The notes beneath the pieces are model-generated. The model saw only the letters and a list, made by a program, of their open reading frames with translations, was not told where the DNA came from and searched no databases. This document shows, piece after piece, positions 8,059 through 15,959 of a DNA stretch of 27,927 nucleotides (within the stretch, counting starts at the first letter, position 1; each line of letters starts with the position of its first letter). The stretch is from an uncultured Bacteroides sp. (GTDB lineage: Bacteria; Bacteroidota; Bacteroidia; Bacteroidales; Bacteroidaceae): positions 1 to 27,927 of the forward strand of contig NZ_CABUHK010000070.1 of NCBI RefSeq assembly GCF_902491285.1, in the 5' to 3' direction. The translations under genes and the position numbers were made by a program.

Positions 8059-9939
8059 TTAGTCTATTGGCAAACTATTAACAAAAAATTGTTTTCCATT
8101 TTTCAGAAAAAACACTTCTTCCTCTCTTCCTCGCGTTTCATCATGCAGGAACAGTAGTGCATCTTTGGGTATGTTACGGTATTGTAGCATCACTCCTGTA
8201 GCTTTCTGTTTACCTAAAGAAATCCACTTTTTGTCTTTTCCCCAATAAAAAAGTTCGTAGGTGTCTCCCGGACGGATAAAATTGTCGTCGTTGCGTGGTA
8301 TGCATAGAATCTTGTTAATTAATACTTCAGTGCCAAAGTCGAAGATAAGTTCCTGTCCTTCTTTCTTGGATAGGAAGTAGGTGAGTGGGTCATAATCAAA
8401 GCAATTTGCCAGTTTAAATTCGTCGGCATTGGCATAATATGGTTCGCATGCAACGATATTTTCAGCTTTTATTTCCTTGTTGTCTTGATAGAAGTGCAAC
8501 TCTGCTAATTCGAGAAAAGAATCCTCCCTGACTTTGTATCGCACATAGCGGTATTTTTGCTTATTCTGCACCATCAATTCATTATAGCAAACTTTAGGCG
8601 TATCACATATATGGTATAGCATTTCAGGGTGGCTGAAATCAATCGTATTACTTCCCTCAAACTTAGAATCTACAATTCTGTACATTCTATCCTTATTCCA
8701 TGCAAAAAACGGGAACTTTCGGTAAATCTTAATATCTTCCGATTTGCTTCCTTTATTGTCTGTTGAAAAATAATTGATCTGTTTCCCATCAAATATAAAT
8801 GGATCGGTGAAAGGGATGTATTTTTTCCCCACTTTTGATAAAATGATATAGATGCAATTATCTTCTACATAGCCGAATGACACATTGTTTCCATTGACGG
8901 TGGACTTGGCCAACGGGATAACTTTATCCCGATTGAACACTCCCAAATATAAATCAGTATTTTTTTCGGCATCAGAAACTTGTATCGTTAGGGTGTCTTT
9001 GAAATATTCGTCACTTACATCTTTTTGGTATGTGCCATCCGGCTGTTTAGCATACGTTCTTCGATACATTTTGCACATTTTACGGAATTCTCCTTCCCTG
9101 ACTCCGCGCTTGGGAACATATTCTGAATAGTAAAATGTTGCATTCTCTTGGGTAGTATCCCGCACCACGCACCATGAATGGTTATTGAGCGATTCGGGAG
9201 AAAACGGATAGTAGTCGATGCTCACAGGTATTCCTAAAGCTCTCATTACATACATGGTGAGATCAAGCTCATCAGCACATTTTCCTATCCGGTAGTTTAG
9301 TGCGAATCGGGGACCGGCACTTGCGGTATTGAATATGTGTGTATGGTGAAAATCCTCCATTTTAAGATATTCGCAGACTGTTTTTGTTGCCTCAATCACA
9401 TCTGTTCCTGTATATACGGAATCCAATAAGAAGGAATATCGTTCTTTGTATAACTTTCTCCATTCTTCCAAAGGTTCATTACTTGCTTTATATGGCAGAA
9501 TATATTCGCAGAAAACGTCAAAAGGAATATATTTTCCCCAAGGACGCTCTTGCCAGGCTTGAAAGGCATCATCAATATTGCTTATCAGGAACTCGGCACT
9601 GATGCATTCAATATCCTTTCGTATCTTTGGTTTCAACCATTCTCGTTCCATCTTTTCAAGGTCTTCATCTTTGACGAAACCATTCACTATCCATTCTTTT
9701 TTTAATTCTTGGATGCTATCTATATCCTTATAATGATAAGCAACAAAGCCGAGCATGTTTTCAATTAAAAATTCTGCCGCTTTCCGTTTCAGAGAGTCAT
9801 TTTTATAATAATCAAGAACCATAAGCAGTTCAGAACGGTTGTCCTTTGCTTTTTCCAAAGCTTCTTCCAGTTTACTCATTTTGCCGGTACATGCTGTTAT
9901 GGCAAAAACAACGATTAAAAGAATGATAATCTTATTCAT
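8059..9939 (-). CDS. Transglutaminase-like lipoprotein with C-terminal discoidin-like region
   Basis: A 626-residue predicted lipoprotein: a short hydrophobic signal ends in ITAC with lipidation Cys17. Residues about 205-265 resemble the transglutaminase/protease core, with GKCADELD carrying Cys221 as likely nucleophile and NHSW with His254; the third catalytic residue is not obvious. Residues about 460-610 have the look of an F5/8-type (discoidin) beta-sandwich (KYRYVRYKVREDSFLELAEL, then FDFGTEVLINKI). Such proteins occur widely in Bacteroides, mostly without known function; peptide crosslinking, deamidation or cleavage at the cell surface are all possible. It is the last gene of the peptide-modification operon, 58 bases behind the outer-membrane barrel gene. 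It could act on the mature peptide, but the loose spacing leaves open an independent role. Less AT-rich than the genes before it. Confidence 0.75.
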   Translation of the reverse strand: MNKIIILLIVVFAITACTGKMSKLEEALEKAKDNRSELLMVLDYYKNDSLKRKAAEFLIENMLGFVAYHYKDIDSIQELKKEWIVNGFVKDEDLEKMEREWLKPKIRKDIECISAEFLISNIDDAFQAWQERPWGKYIPFDVFCEYILPYKASNEPLEEWRKLYKERYSFLLDSVYTGTDVIEATKTVCEYLKMEDFHHTHIFNTASAGPRFALNYRIGKCADELDLTMYVMRALGIPVSIDYYPFSPESLNNHSWCVVRDTTQENATFYYSEYVPKRGVREGEFRKMCKMYRRTYAKQPDGTYQKDVSDEYFKDTLTIQVSDAEKNTDLYLGVFNRDKVIPLAKSTVNGNNVSFGYVEDNCIYIILSKVGKKYIPFTDPFIFDGKQINYFSTDNKGSKSEDIKIYRKFPFFAWNKDRMYRIVDSKFEGSNTIDFSHPEMLYHICDTPKVCYNELMVQNKQKYRYVRYKVREDSFLELAELHFYQDNKEIKAENIVACEPYYANADEFKLANCFDYDPLTYFLSKKEGQELIFDFGTEVLINKILCIPRNDDNFIRPGDTYELFYWGKDKKWISLGKQKATGVMLQYRNIPKDALLFLHDETRGREEEVFFLKNGKQFFVNSLPID

Positions 9940-9997
9940 ATTTGGTTTGATTGTATAATGTATTTCAACTTCAAAAATCGTTTTTGCATAAACAGAG

Positions 9998-12313
9998 TTA
10001 CTTTAACCTACGAATATCTTCATTCGCGGAATTTCCACCTTTATATTTACTTTGAACTGTATTAAAGTAATAAACCGCAGTTAATAGAACACCACGCGAA
10101 GAATAATTTATTCTAGTTTTCTGAGATGTCGTCTGGCTATATCCGGTAAAAGCTAATTTGCGAGTATTGAACAAGTCTGTCACTTTTAATTTTACATCCA
10201 TTTTTTTCGAAAAGAAAGAGTGTCTTATACCGACATCAATGCCACCCGACGGTTGCCATTGTATGATATCTTGACTGCCGGCACTCAGGTAGTCCATATC
10301 TACAGACAAAATTAAATTATCAGAAAGATTTAGTTGGTTATAAAGGGATAAAAAAAACCGAGGATTTTGCATTTTCTTCATTTGATCTTTATACATGGCT
10401 TCAAACAAAGGTTGCGAAAAATACACATTAAAAGATGGATGCCAGAATTTAATTTTAGGACTCAATGATATGGCAATATTTATTTGCTGATTCTTCTTCA
10501 AGTTTTGATAAGTCCCTAATGTTATGGCTTCATCGCTCTTATAGATCTCACGGGTACGCCCAATATAATCTTGAATATAAACATATCCTACAGAAAAACG
10601 AGTGAATTTATATAGTATTTGCCAAGTAACATCATGCATTATTTGTGGCTTTAACAAGGGATTGCCACTCTTATACATAAATCTATTTAAATATTGTACA
10701 CTACCGTCTAATTGAGTAAAGGAAGGACGTTGTGTTTTATTCGAATAAGCAATGGACATCCGAGTATCTTTGACGGGAAAAGAGACGGAAGCATTTGGGA
10801 ACAATTGATCATAAATACGACTTTTATCCTCTTTATATATACCTGCCTCCCAATATTTAAAATCAGCATGCTCATATCTTATTCCTACATTAAAACTAAC
10901 TTCTTTAAACGGCATATTAAAAGCTAAAAACTCAGCATGTTTCTGTTCATTCGTTTTTATTACCGCATCGTCAATGATAGATTCATTATTTTGATAGAGG
11001 TCTTTTCTTCTAATATTTGTATATTCTCCCCCAAACTGAAGCATCCCCTTACCAATAGAATAGCCCAATATTAGTTTGCCTGAATATAATACATTTTTGG
11101 TATTTCCCAGGGAAGTGATTATGCGATTATTTTCTTTTTCACTCTCCTCATTATTCCTCATTTTATTGTCATTTGTTCCATATAAAAAATCGAAATTAAA
11201 ATTTACATGTATTTTTTTCGCAATTAATCCATTGTAATACGAATTAATACGATGAAAACTTCCCGTATTTTTTTGCCAGTCGCGTGAAGTTACTTCATCA
11301 TCTAAGATATCAGTGGCGAATGTCTTGTAAGTAGCCTCTATATTCTTTGCAGGAGATTTGGGCGAATGCGAATATTCATAAATGGCTCCTATGAAATTGT
11401 TTCCATTGCACCTATAATTAGCTCCTACTTTAGAATCTATATTTTCATTATGCGTGTTACTTTTCAGTTTGGCATTAAGCTTCCAAATCGGGTCGGAGAA
11501 GATTGTCACATCTTCTGTCTCATCATCCAATTCTTTCGTGTTTTCGTAGTTTACAGACGTAAATAGATCCAAATTTTTATGACGATAATTGAGCTTTACT
11601 CCTTCTTCAAAAGAAAAGAATTTCGTTTTCTTTATTCCAGTATTAATACTACCTCCCAAACCTTCACCTTGAAGAGAACGTGTTTTTATTCTTATGACAG
11701 AACTTACTGTTGCATCATATTCAGCCCCGGGATTAGTAATCAATTCAATTTTGTCAATATCTTCAGATTTGAGTTGCTTTAGTTCTAAATCGTCGCGAAC
11801 CATTCGACCATTAATATATATTAGTGGTGTTCCTTTACCGAAAACTTCTATTTTATCTCTTTCAGAACGTATTCCCGGCATCTGTTTCAGAACATCTTTT
11901 GCATCTCCTAAAGATTTTAAAGACGAATTACCAATGCTTGCAATCAATCTGTCTCCTTTTAGTTGATACATGGCCTTTCTGCCTGTCACGACAACCGTAT
12001 TTATCGCTATCGAACTTGGTGCCATTTTTATAACACTCAGGTCGTTCGAGGTTGGCACTATTAGTTTAGTTTCATAACCGACAAAAGTCAATACGACTAT
12101 TTTTTCTTTGAAATCAGATACTGATAGATGAAACGCTCCGTTTTTATCGCTAATAGCACCGGTAATAAATGTGGAATCAGGCAAAGATAATAGTTGCACA
12201 TTTACAAATGACAAAGGTTGATCGCCTTCGTCTATTATACGACCTGAAATTTGGGCTAATACCGATAATATCGATAATGCATTGATAATGAACCAACTGA
12301 GAAGTTTCTTCAT
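9998..12313 (-). CDS. Outer-membrane beta-barrel protein, TonB-receptor-like with carboxypeptidase-regulatory domain
   Basis: A 771-residue protein with signal peptide (MKKLLSWFIINALSILSVLAQ), then a carboxypeptidase-regulatory-like beta-sandwich at about 22-100 (ISGRIIDEGDQPLSFVNVQL, VVLTFVGYET). A plug-like domain follows at about 110-215 (VVVTGRKAMYQLKGDR, LKQMPGIRSERDKIEVFGKG, LIYINGRMV, IDKIELITNPGAEYDA). The remaining C-terminal two thirds consist of alternating strands of an outer-membrane barrel, matching the OMP_b-brl_3 family of Bacteroidetes. I see no clear TonB box. The gene starts 3 bases behind the ligase-like gene, so it is strictly part of the peptide operon. A role in moving the modified peptide, or a peptide-bound ligand, across the outer membrane is the natural inference. 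The gene is AT-rich compared with the core genes. Confidence 0.88.
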   Translation of the reverse strand: MKKLLSWFIINALSILSVLAQISGRIIDEGDQPLSFVNVQLLSLPDSTFITGAISDKNGAFHLSVSDFKEKIVVLTFVGYETKLIVPTSNDLSVIKMAPSSIAINTVVVTGRKAMYQLKGDRLIASIGNSSLKSLGDAKDVLKQMPGIRSERDKIEVFGKGTPLIYINGRMVRDDLELKQLKSEDIDKIELITNPGAEYDATVSSVIRIKTRSLQGEGLGGSINTGIKKTKFFSFEEGVKLNYRHKNLDLFTSVNYENTKELDDETEDVTIFSDPIWKLNAKLKSNTHNENIDSKVGANYRCNGNNFIGAIYEYSHSPKSPAKNIEATYKTFATDILDDEVTSRDWQKNTGSFHRINSYYNGLIAKKIHVNFNFDFLYGTNDNKMRNNEESEKENNRIITSLGNTKNVLYSGKLILGYSIGKGMLQFGGEYTNIRRKDLYQNNESIIDDAVIKTNEQKHAEFLAFNMPFKEVSFNVGIRYEHADFKYWEAGIYKEDKSRIYDQLFPNASVSFPVKDTRMSIAYSNKTQRPSFTQLDGSVQYLNRFMYKSGNPLLKPQIMHDVTWQILYKFTRFSVGYVYIQDYIGRTREIYKSDEAITLGTYQNLKKNQQINIAISLSPKIKFWHPSFNVYFSQPLFEAMYKDQMKKMQNPRFFLSLYNQLNLSDNLILSVDMDYLSAGSQDIIQWQPSGGIDVGIRHSFFSKKMDVKLKVTDLFNTRKLAFTGYSQTTSQKTRINYSSRGVLLTAVYYFNTVQSKYKGGNSANEDIRRLK

Positions 12314-12316
12314 AGC

Positions 12317-14470
12317 TTATATTTTTACATTTAATAATCGACTTGAATACCATATTGCAAATTTTAATTTGTAAACATGATTTTCATCATAATCATTAAT
12401 ATTTAGTTCCCTACTCCTCCATTCTTCTTTTTCATCATTGCTCAAAAATGCTCCACCAATGAGAAGAGCAGCTTTCTTATTATAAACTTCAGCAATATTA
12501 TTATTACCTCTTTTAGATTCAATTATAGCTAAATTTTCCCAAGCATGTGACAAATTAGGTAGCATTTCAAGCCCTTTTTTAATCAATCTACACCCCGAAA
12601 CAGTATCTCCTAATGCAAGATAAATACTGCCATATTTAGTTATCCGAATTGGATCTTTGTCCTGTTCTAATTCAATATATTTGTTCATTCTATCTAATAT
12701 CCTATTCTTTAATTTTGGGTCGTCTGCCAAACATTGTTTCCATATTTCACTATGAAGTAATTGTGGAGTATGTTCAATGGCTTTAAACAAATGATCATAC
12801 TTTATTATATTTGATTTTTTTAGCAAAGTAAACAAATGTATTTGATATCTTGAACAATTAGGGAATTTGTAAACCAACTCATTCATTATAGATAAAGATT
12901 CAGCATTTTCACCCTTTCTCTCTAATATCTTAGCTAAATAATAATAGGCTTGATTATCGAATGCATTTTGTTTAACCGCAATTCGCATGTATTTTTCGGA
13001 TTTATTCAAACATTCAATATCTTTATTTTTTTTATACAACGCAAAATAAGCCAACCCTCTATTTATAAGATACGGTTCTTTTTTACTTGTTTTTTCAATT
13101 GTTCTTACTAAGTTTGTATAATCCTGATGCTCTGCATAATACAAAGCTAATGAATTATATCGTTCATCCAAATAATGTGATATAGCAGATATTGCTATTA
13201 TAATACACATTATGCCTAAAGAAATTTCAACGCATTTTGATAAAATAGTTTGCAATTTAATAGTACATACAGGTACGCTCATTTGATTTACAGCTAAAGC
13301 AAACAATACATAAACAAGTAATTGAGCAGATACATCTCTCCAAAATATCGAAAACGTATTTTCTCTAATTAAATATGCAATTAATGTAATCAATATTATG
13401 ATAATCTCTCTTTTTCTATTCTCTTTTTTTAAAGCCAAATAAATGAAAGAGAATAGAAGCAACACCCACAATAAGATTCCCAAACATCCTTTTTCTCCAA
13501 CCAATTGAACAAATGCATTAGGAGCATAGGTAGTAAAATCAACATTATCATCTTCTGATTTACTGAATTGATTTATCACAAGCGTATAATTACCACTACC
13601 AGCACCTAATATCGGATATTTCTTTAACAAACTATAGATTGTATAAACAGATTCTACCCGAGCATTTGTACTACGTTGTTGAGAAACTGTTCCATTAAAT
13701 TTAACTACTTCTTTTATATCATCTATAAAAGTGAAAGATATTACAGTGACTGACAACATTAATATTAATGTATATAGAGTAGCACTCCTATGCAACATTT
13801 TATTAATTACAATATATCCCCCAAAAAGAATAAATATAACTAAGAATGAAATGTATATACCGCGGGAAAAAGTAGTTATAATACAAAATAGAACTGATAA
13901 TAGTAAGAAGAAATATATAAATCTATTACCTATAATCTTTCTATAAAGAAGGATGAATCCCATATACAATATAAGTAGGCTTCCCCATTCATTATTTGCA
14001 AACCCAATTGGCTTAAACAGAAAACGAAAATTGTACAAATGACTAAAACCAGCTTTTATGACAGCATTTTCGAATAAAATAAATGAAATTATACTTAAAG
14101 CCAATTGAAGTCCAATTAAAATTATACATATCGTTAATAATTTCCTAATCCTCAACTCATTACAACAAATAAATCTAACTATGAAATAGAATAAAATAGA
14201 TATTGTTGAAATTTTTAAATTTTGAAAACGACAACTAGCATTTATGGAATAGAAAGCTAACAAAACATCATAAAGCCAAATGAGAAACAATATCAAATCA
14301 AAATAGTTTAGGTGTATTTTTTTTCCTTTTTCTATTTGGAAAGAAAGTATAATCATGGAAAGGATGCCAGAAAAGAAAAATGGATCTCTTATCTGAAACA
14401 GCACAATAGAAAGGACAATCGATATCACAATCGTATTACAATATTTTCGTCCTGTTATACTTTCATTCAT
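12317..14470 (-). CDS. O-antigen-ligase-like polytopic membrane protein with C-terminal TPR domain
   Basis: A 717-residue protein. About the first 430 residues hold roughly ten or more hydrophobic segments with a large loop around residues 240-320. That loop includes STNARVESVYTIYSLLKKYP and GAGSGNYTLVINQF, resembling the Wzy_C/O-antigen ligase signature region (x-R-x-x-x-W/Y... G-x-G). Residues about 440-700 are helical repeats of the TPR type (AYYYLAKILERKGENAES, HAWENLAIIESKRGN). Proteins of this class transfer undecaprenyl-linked glycans to lipid A or to proteins at the periplasmic face. No glycosyltransferase or sugar-nucleotide gene is near, so its donor is unclear. It overlaps the M50 peptidase gene by 8 bases and is followed after 3 bases by the barrel gene, so it belongs to the peptide system. 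Fold call is good; function open. Strongly AT-rich (one hand-counted line, 14221-14280, is 18 of 60 G+C). Confidence 0.72.
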   Translation of the reverse strand: MNESITGRKYCNTIVISIVLSIVLFQIRDPFFFSGILSMIILSFQIEKGKKIHLNYFDLILFLIWLYDVLLAFYSINASCRFQNLKISTISILFYFIVRFICCNELRIRKLLTICIILIGLQLALSIISFILFENAVIKAGFSHLYNFRFLFKPIGFANNEWGSLLILYMGFILLYRKIIGNRFIYFFLLLSVLFCIITTFSRGIYISFLVIFILFGGYIVINKMLHRSATLYTLILMLSVTVISFTFIDDIKEVVKFNGTVSQQRSTNARVESVYTIYSLLKKYPILGAGSGNYTLVINQFSKSEDDNVDFTTYAPNAFVQLVGEKGCLGILLWVLLLFSFIYLALKKENRKREIIIILITLIAYLIRENTFSIFWRDVSAQLLVYVLFALAVNQMSVPVCTIKLQTILSKCVEISLGIMCIIIAISAISHYLDERYNSLALYYAEHQDYTNLVRTIEKTSKKEPYLINRGLAYFALYKKNKDIECLNKSEKYMRIAVKQNAFDNQAYYYLAKILERKGENAESLSIMNELVYKFPNCSRYQIHLFTLLKKSNIIKYDHLFKAIEHTPQLLHSEIWKQCLADDPKLKNRILDRMNKYIELEQDKDPIRITKYGSIYLALGDTVSGCRLIKKGLEMLPNLSHAWENLAIIESKRGNNNIAEVYNKKAALLIGGAFLSNDEKEEWRSRELNINDYDENHVYKLKFAIWYSSRLLNVKI

Positions 14471-15671
14471 TTGGCATACTTCTTTTTTGTTTCAAAGGAA
14501 AAATAAATACCCTGTAAAATAAATAAATAGTGATTCCTAAAAAAAATAATTGTGTAATCATAGAATAAACCTGATAATAATCCGGTGTTATCCCGTTAGA
14601 CAAATCTTGTATAAGCAATACCAATTTAGATGGGAATTCACGACATAAATTATAGATAAATACAGGGATAATGTACAAAAAATAATAGATAAAAAATAAG
14701 TTTATCAACAAAGAATAGATTATAAAAAAAAACTTTTCACGCTTCTTCAACAAAAAAGTGAATGGAGTTTCTACACTTTGTTTTCGACCAATGAATACAT
14801 ACCAATAATATTTGATTAACTGATTGCTCTTTCTTCTTAAATTAGAGATCCCTAGCAAGTCCGTCATAAACCAATAACCATCAAATTTAAAGAATGGATT
14901 TAATGTTATCAGAAAATTTAGATTTAATCCTAATATAATATATCTCAATATATTGTTTGGAAACAAGATTTCACAAAGCAATATAGGAAGCAGAATTATA
15001 ATTTGGAAATATACACCTGCAAAGTTTACTACACATCGTTGTCTTCTATTTAATCTCCATATATGAGAAACATCTGTATAAAAAACCGGAAAATTCAAAT
15101 ATAATCCAAAACCAATTTCTCCATGTTTTATGTTATAAAAGCGACATGCGGAAGCATGCCCTAATTCATGTATCAACGACGAAAAAAGAAAGAATGCGAC
15201 AACGGAGATAATAGTTAATAAGCTAAACTGGAGTTCCTCTTTAAACAAAGTAGTGATATTAAATAAGAAAGGAATCTCTAATAAGAGAAAGGATGTAACA
15301 ACTGATAATAATATCCATTTGTTAAAACAGATAGATAATTTTTTCGAGAAAGCATCAACAAATTCCGATGAAAATAATTTTATATTAAATATGAAACTTC
15401 TTTGTTTCTTAGACGAATTTAAAATTGGGAATATTGCTCTTTCTATTATCTCTTTTACGTTTTCTTCAGTATAATGCCCCTTTTTAAATGACACATATTT
15501 GGAAATAGCATCATCTATAGAAGATGACTGTTTAATTATAACTATTAATTCCGCTACAAATAAGTTTATTTCAAAATAACAACCATTATAATAAAGCAAA
15601 AAATGTTGTGAAATATTGGATGTAGAAAAATCCATTATTTCCATTGATTGTATCTTCTCGATATCTGTCAT
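14463..15671 (-). CDS. Membrane M50 (site-2-protease-like) peptidase of the RiPP operon
   Basis: A 402-residue polytopic membrane zinc peptidase. Residues 168-172 read HELGH, the zinc-binding HExxH motif inside a hydrophobic segment. NPFFKFDGYW at 258-267 supplies the second conserved block (NPxxxxDG, third ligand Asp264). Several further membrane segments lie at about 120-160, 215-255 and 310-400. Residues about 20-85 could be a small PqqD-like winged-helix domain that binds RiPP leader peptides, but this is weak. The best-known parallel is YydH of the Bacillus yydFGHIJ epipeptide locus, also an M50 protein beside a radical SAM enzyme and a precursor. It follows the precursor gene by 57 bases holding a hairpin, and overlaps the next gene by 8 bases. 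Likely role: intramembrane removal of the leader or export of the modified peptide. Confidence 0.85.
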   Translation of the reverse strand: MTDIEKIQSMEIMDFSTSNISQHFLLYYNGCYFEINLFVAELIVIIKQSSSIDDAISKYVSFKKGHYTEENVKEIIERAIFPILNSSKKQRSFIFNIKLFSSEFVDAFSKKLSICFNKWILLSVVTSFLLLEIPFLFNITTLFKEELQFSLLTIISVVAFFLFSSLIHELGHASACRFYNIKHGEIGFGLYLNFPVFYTDVSHIWRLNRRQRCVVNFAGVYFQIIILLPILLCEILFPNNILRYIILGLNLNFLITLNPFFKFDGYWFMTDLLGISNLRRKSNQLIKYYWYVFIGRKQSVETPFTFLLKKREKFFFIIYSLLINLFFIYYFLYIIPVFIYNLCREFPSKLVLLIQDLSNGITPDYYQVYSMITQLFFLGITIYLFYRVFIFPLKQKRSMPNE

Positions 15672-15687
15672 GAATATCCAATTTTAT

Positions 15688-15721
15688 AGGTTGATAGATC
15701 ATTAAAATGACCTATCAACCT
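15688..15721 (-). promoter_or_regulatory. Intercistronic hairpin behind the precursor gene
   Basis: Arms 15688-15697 (AGGTTGATAG) and 15712-15721 pair perfectly over 10 bp, with four further pairs inside after one mismatch and a 4-base loop. It starts 8 bases past the precursor stop codon. There is no T tract, so it looks like a partial attenuator or mRNA 3'-end stabiliser that would keep precursor mRNA in excess over the downstream membrane genes. Confidence 0.65.
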
Positions 15722-15728
15722 GTGTTAA

Positions 15729-15935
15729 TTAAACCCAACCACAATGAAATTCGGCTCCACAACTAGTATCAAAGCATCTCAAATCAGCGTTAACAGAGCT
15801 CTTTGTAGAAAGTAAATCCAATAAACCGCCAACCATAAGAGGATCAGTTTCAAGCCTTTCTTCCAATTGTTGAACATAAAGTTCATCACATAGTGCCTCA
15901 TTCATAGGCAACAAATCTTCTTTAATCGTTTTCAT
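15729..15935 (-). CDS. Putative RiPP precursor peptide, Cys-rich C-terminal core
   Basis: A 68-residue peptide with no signal sequence. Residues 1-50 look like a leader: acidic and helical (MNEALCDELYVQQLEERLET at 11-30), then DPLMVGGLLDLL with a Gly-Gly pair at 36-37. The last 15 residues (54-68, CFDTSCGAEFHCGWV) concentrate three cysteines, C54, C59 and C65 (CX4CX5C), with Phe55, Phe63 and Trp67. It lies 24 bases behind the radical SAM maturase and ahead of an M50 peptidase, the usual place of a modification target. The start at 15935 follows an AT-rich leader; Met11 is an alternative. The modification (thioether link, epimerisation, other crosslink) cannot be told from sequence. I do not recognise a named precursor family. 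A second leader cysteine, Cys16, exists. Real gene very likely; peptide function is unknown. Confidence 0.82.
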   Translation of the reverse strand: MKTIKEDLLPMNEALCDELYVQQLEERLETDPLMVGGLLDLLSTKSSVNADLRCFDTSCGAEFHCGWV

Positions 15936-15959
15936 TTTTTTAATTAATTTGGTTAATAA

